Assembly (NCBI RefSeq): GCF_020520425.1
Contig: NC_079488.1
Coordinates: 28,212,247-28,276,246 of the forward strand
DNA: 64,000 nt
DNA from: Spinacia oleracea
Lineage: Eukaryota; Streptophyta; Magnoliopsida; Caryophyllales; Amaranthaceae
Reading direction: 5' to 3'
Shown here: piece after piece, positions 59,179 through 64,000 of the stretch
Layout of the letters: each line of letters starts with the position of its first letter
How positions within the stretch are numbered: position 1 is the first letter of the stretch
The notes under the pieces: generated by a model
What the model was told of the DNA's origin: nothing
The model's input: only the letters and a program-made list of their open reading frames with translations
The model's database searches: none
Program-made: the position numbers and the translations under genes

Positions 59179-62100
59179 CCTTAGGGACAAGTGTGCATTT
59201 CCTAATTCCTTTGTCGCTCGATGCTTGCTCTTGAACATAAGGTAAGAGTTGTCATCCTTATTATGTCCAGAGGTGTTCCTCGGTTTCAGAGTTCAACTGA
59301 TCAAATAGACAGATAATCATAGCCTATGATTCATCCGAGCACGGCCATGCATTTCACAGTTTCTAGCTCTCCGAGTGGCCTTGTACAACTTTTAAGCATC
59401 TCATCCCGATTTATGGGAGGACAATCCCAATCTTGCGATCTTGAGATTAGACTTCGTTTGATAGGTGATTGCCTGAGTGTTGCCTTTATAGCCTCCTTTT
59501 ACGGTGCGACGGTTGGTCAACGTCAAAGCAACCAGTTCTCAAACAAGTAATCTCAAATCACTCAGGTATTGAGGATTTAGTGTCTAATAATTTTAATGAA
59601 ATTTACTTATGACAGATTTTCATCTCTTACAGTAAAGTTTCATAGGTCTTGTCCGATACTAGTCTTCCCAAAGTAAGTATCTATGCAAATGATTATGACA
59701 TTGCCATGTCCACATAGTTCAAGAAACAGAACTACTAGTCATCTTGCATTCTAATCGTCTAACGTTTTCTATGCGTCCAATTTTATAGAAAACTCCGACT
59801 AGGGACCATTTTCAACCTTTGACATTCAAGTTCACTTGATAGACATTTCTTAGTCACAGGACTGGTCCTGACAGTCTATCTTGAATATATCGTCAAATTT
59901 GAAGGGACTCATCATTTAATACTAAACCAAGATTAAATGGAATATGAAAATACATTTCATATATGATAAATGTTCAACCCCAATGTTTTATAACCATGGG
60001 CCTCAAACCCATCTTCTAAAACAATTCATGGAATTCAAAGCTATGCTTGATTTCCAGTGCTACAATGTGAGTGTTGCTTCTCACTTGTTGCATAGGTTTA
60101 GTTATCATGCTTTGCCAATCTTAATATCCTTTTCATCGAATGTTCTTCGAGATATGATGATAAGATCTTTTCGAGTTTGTTTATTATGTGATCTAGTCTT
60201 TCTTACTTCGATGGTGGTTTTACTCACTTTGCAATGAAGAACCATCAAGTTAGCAGACGTTTTTCTTGCTTCAAGAGTGGTTCTACGCATTTTTCAATGA
60301 AGAACCATCAAGCCAGCAGATAGGTGATCTACCCAAGTTCAGTGAAGAACTTTAAACAACCCTGTTTTATTGCTTCTTAGGCAATAATTACTTTTACTTC
60401 AACTGTATAGGTTGCTAGTGATGCTTTGTTTGGATTTACCTATCCAAGCAGTTCATAGATATGTGGAAGACTCTCCAACTATATCTTAGAACATAGAAAT
60501 TATTATTTTAATTTCCCACGCAACAACTCATGGTCTCCAATCCATGTTGCCATTTCAAAACACGATGCTCTATAGCCCGTCCTTATCAATGGTTAACTCC
60601 AAAGGGTCTTGCTTGATCCTTTGCCAGTGTTTATGCGTGTAGCATCAATATTTAGCATATCTTTATTTCCTTGAATCAAGAACTATTCCTATGTACCTTT
60701 TCAAGTACCATAAGTATTCTTGATCTCAATCTAGTTGATCTTCACTTGGATCAATAGAGATTGGTATATGTTCGTCATGCCTAAAGTCATACGATACGTT
60801 TTTGGCGATCCTCATATTATATCATACATGATAAATTCTTTTGCAGAATAATTCCCAATTGAATTCTATTCATGTAACTTTAGCTTATCTAGTTTCAGTA
60901 GATACTAAATTCAGCTAAATTCTTTGACATATAATATAGGTTAAGAATCCCATTTAGACTCTTTGATGTTTAACTTAGTAAATGCTTATACATAGTTCAA
61001 ACATCCTTTACATAGATTTATTCACATGGGTCGAATATCTCCAATGGAGACTTTCGTGTTTGATTTAGTAAATGCCATTTACTTAATCCAAAACAATATC
61101 ATAAGATCTTTGTAAATAGATCTTAATACCCAGTATGTACTAAGTTTCGCCTTGGTCCGTCATTGATGAATAATCTCAAATCTAAGTATTTAGCATTTGA
61201 ATGTTATTTCACAATAGAGAGATATGTGTGTGATACACATAGGACCAATTAAGTTTTATGTACTCCCACTAAACTTCTTATATATCTATAAGAATCATGT
61301 ACATTTTATGAAACTAAAATACTTATTAGCTTCACTAAAATACAGTTCCAATTCCCAATTGCTTGCTTAAATCTGTACTTAGATTTTATAAGCTAGCTTT
61401 CCTTTTCAAGCATTTATTTGGATCCACAAATTCTATGACATACCATGTACATATTATATTCCAACATTTGATTGAGGAATACGTTTTGTCATCCAATTGC
61501 TATATGTACCAATATGCAATCATTGCTTGAATTATAGACTTAAGCATTACGATTTTGCATGAGGTTTCAACACAATCCATGCCATGAATTTGCTTGTAAC
61601 CTTTAGCAACTAATCTCGCTTTGTGTGTGAACACAATTTCATGTTTGATGGTTTTTATCCTTAAAACAAACTTGCAACCAATAGGTGTGAAACTATTCTT
61701 GCAAATCAACAAAATTTCAATTTTGTCATCAAAACATTGAGTATGTTTTATGGCCTTTAACCAATTAAACATATAGTCTATATATGGCCTCTAACCATTT
61801 TAGGGAATCTGGGTTTCGTCATATCTTTCTTACAGGTCACAAACTCATTAATCTACATGATAATAGTTTGACTGCAAGTTGTAGGTTTCTTCACTATTTA
61901 ATAGAAGAATCTCATAGTTTCATTGACCTGATCTCTATGTTTCTTCACTATCTAATAGAAGAATCTCATAGTTTCAGTGACTTGAATTCTATGCCTACTT
62001 GGGTATAGAACATCAAACAATAGAATATCAATAGCCACTTGAAAGTCCTTTGAATATTCTGTTCTCCTTGAAGCACTTGTAAAGTCTTCTAAGAGATGTC

Positions 62101-64000
62101 TATTTTTTAAAGCCACTTGTAAAGTCCTTAAAGAATAAGTTCGGATTTTCTGAAGCACTTCGAAAAGCCTCCGGAATGTCCGTTTATGTTTGTTGTTCGC
62201 CTCGAAGACTTTCGAGGTCTATTTTCTCCCACTTGTCATTTTGGAAATGAATCTCCAAAAGGACATTATTTCGAGCAAACAAACATTATGTTCTCAAAAA
62301 TTCGTGGTAGAAACAATACCCTTGTGTCTCATTTGAATAAATCACAATGAAACATATATCTATACTTGGGCCTTAGTTTGTCGAATGACAAACACTAAGC
62401 TCCCACTGAGTTTTGCAACTCTCTAGATATTTTATGAAAAGTTATTCTGAAATTACTTTTCAATAGCTTTGACGAATTTGGTTTAGTTTGGTGGTAGTTG
62501 AGCATTTTGTTTTTGAAATTATAGGAAAAGTCTTTATGATTCATCATTGATTGAATCAAGTACTAATTGACTTCGATCATTCCAACGTAGATATGCCATA
62601 TCTTATGGACCTAGATTGTGAAATTACAACACACAATCATTGATGATCATATTTGGTCTCAAGTAATCATCAACATGATCTAACCTAGATCTTTATGATT
62701 TCTTGCCAAGTGGATTTTATACTTCTGAATCTTTGAACTAGCCAAACAGATTCAACTTATATCACATTTGAGTAAATAAACCTACATTCACTCAAATCTA
62801 TGTGAAATAAAGTCATAAAATCTTTCTTTAGCTTCGAACTCTATTGTCTAGGCGTTCTAACAATAGTTCATATCTTTTGTTACTTTCAACAAGTAAGACT
62901 AGTCGTCTTAAATTGATCTAGAAATCAATGAACTTTCAAAAGTCCATAAAAATAGAGCTTTTGAATGTTAACTTGTTGATATGGTCTAAGCAACAATGCC
63001 AAAGATTAGTGGAACTCAAATCAAGGGGTTGATTTGAACCTAGTAAAGTTCTTTAAAGAGTTGTTTGTTTTAATCAAGCATATTGACTCAACCTGTAATT
63101 GACCATTTCATTCAAATAAACAAACAAACATTGTTTTTGTTTTTCTTGAATGTGAGTCTTTCTGTGTTTGAAAACAGAAATTTAGGTATGTTGATTATGG
63201 AACAAAATAGCCATTAAGTTCCAGCCTTTGAAAGGACTTAAAACAAACTAGATGACCCTACAACTAATGTAGCATTGCCATGCTTCATTTCCCACTTGTA
63301 GGTCATTAATGTATCCTAGCTTCCATTGTTTGAGTTATTATCGAAGTAAGAACCTCAAGCGGTATATGATACCAAGGAAGTTTGATTGCTAGGTCACTTC
63401 TCTTTAAACATAAACTTATAGGTAGAAACGGAATCGTAAATTCCTTTCATTTGTTCCTCGTTTTCCTATTTCTTGTACCCTTTCTTATAGTCTTAAGAAT
63501 TGATTTCTTTAGTGTTGACTTTTATACTTTGTTAGACATGTCCAATGTTACCAACAAGGTTTTTACCATTTTAATTTATGTTGAATATTCTGTTTCAACT
63601 AGATGATCTTACAAGAAGCTTCTAAAGTTCTCTAAGCATCGATCTATTCGAATGTCTAGAGACTAGACTCATTCGAGAATTAAATGGACAAAGATATTAG
63701 GTTGTTAACCATTGGTAAAGCTGAGCGTATTAGACTCAATGCTTTATGATCTCAAAACTACAATGTATTTTGAATTCACAAGCACCAATTGGTTTGCCAT
63801 TCGATTTTGATGTTCGAAAACAACCATAAAAGTCGCTATAAGAAACGTACATTTTAAATTGCTCACTTTCTCTCATTTCCGTGAATCGTTCTTGGATTCA
63901 CTACCAATCGAGGAAATTTACTGTTACCTTTCTAAAAGGATTTACTGCAGTGTAAGATATTTAATTATAAACAATAATTAAAACATACATTGAAGCATGC
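59179..64000 (-). pseudogene. Elt5 gag-pol relic and 3' untranslated region
   Basis: Read on the minus strand: 3' untranslated region 59179-59920, RNase H end near 60000-60080, reverse-transcriptase start near 61570-61740 (ARLVAKGYKQIHGMD), integrase end near 62180-62260 and protease-region remnant near 63190-63310. No usable frames. It is colinear with elt4, with small indels. Confidence 0.75.

Larger units (their letters stand above)
57777..64000 (-). mobile_element. Elt5: minus-strand non-autonomous copia family A element, runs off the right edge
   Basis: The 3' LTR is 57777-59165, followed (minus orientation) by the polypurine tract and a body closely matching elt4 from its 3' end back to about 31920. 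The 5' LTR is outside the window. The gag-pol relic has the same lesions as elt4, so the two share a defective ancestor. It is inserted in the elt6 LTR. Confidence 0.92.

Overview
This is plant nuclear DNA made almost entirely of transposable elements; I see no intact host gene. The evidence is Ty1/copia LTR retrotransposons primed by initiator tRNA-Met, three CACTA (En/Spm) DNA transposons with TNP2 and Ulp1 genes, a Helitron, GT-AG introns and plant gene fragments (ANTH clathrin-assembly, B3 domain, HUB2-like coiled coil). The LTR sequence reminds me of chenopod (spinach-like) repeats. That is recollection, not a search result.

Layout. The oldest layer is a decayed minus-strand copia remnant (elt6: 51239-51665 and 56909-57776). 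It received (i) a large CACTA (CACTA0, off the left edge to 51238), (ii) CACTA3 (51666-56905, TSD TCT) and (iii) a minus-strand copia element (elt5, 57777 to beyond 64000). CACTA0 carries a broken TNP2 transposase (1600-4852) and a broken multi-exon gene joining a Ptta/En/Spm transposase domain, a DUF8039-like domain and a Ulp1 protease domain (5207-13175). One Ulp1 intron holds an antisense fragment of a clathrin-assembly (ANTH) gene. A minus-strand copia LTR (1-1126) sits in its left part.

CACTA0 is split by a nest from 13213 to 50652: copia family B elt1, holding copia family A elt2 (from 15090), which holds CACTA2 (19383-24743, TSD ATG, itself holding a Helitron at 21932-22565) and elt3 (25686-46527, TSD CCAAA), which holds elt4 (27710-38133, TSD TAATA). 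Counting the copia remnant, nesting reaches six levels. LTR divergence agrees with the order: about ten substitutions plus one 8-bp duplication between the elt3 LTRs, one substitution between the elt4 LTRs.

How the parts relate. Only elt3 has a nearly complete gag-pol (40275-44265: one frameshift, one in-frame stop). Elt4, elt5 and elt2 carry the same family LTRs around a gag-pol relic that cannot code, so they look like a non-autonomous lineage moved in trans by elt3-like relatives. CACTA2 and CACTA3 lack transposase but keep their ends and the last Ulp1 exon(s); CACTA3 carries host gene fragments and CACTA0 carries one. In the two Ulp1 copies where the position can be read, the expected catalytic cysteine is serine.
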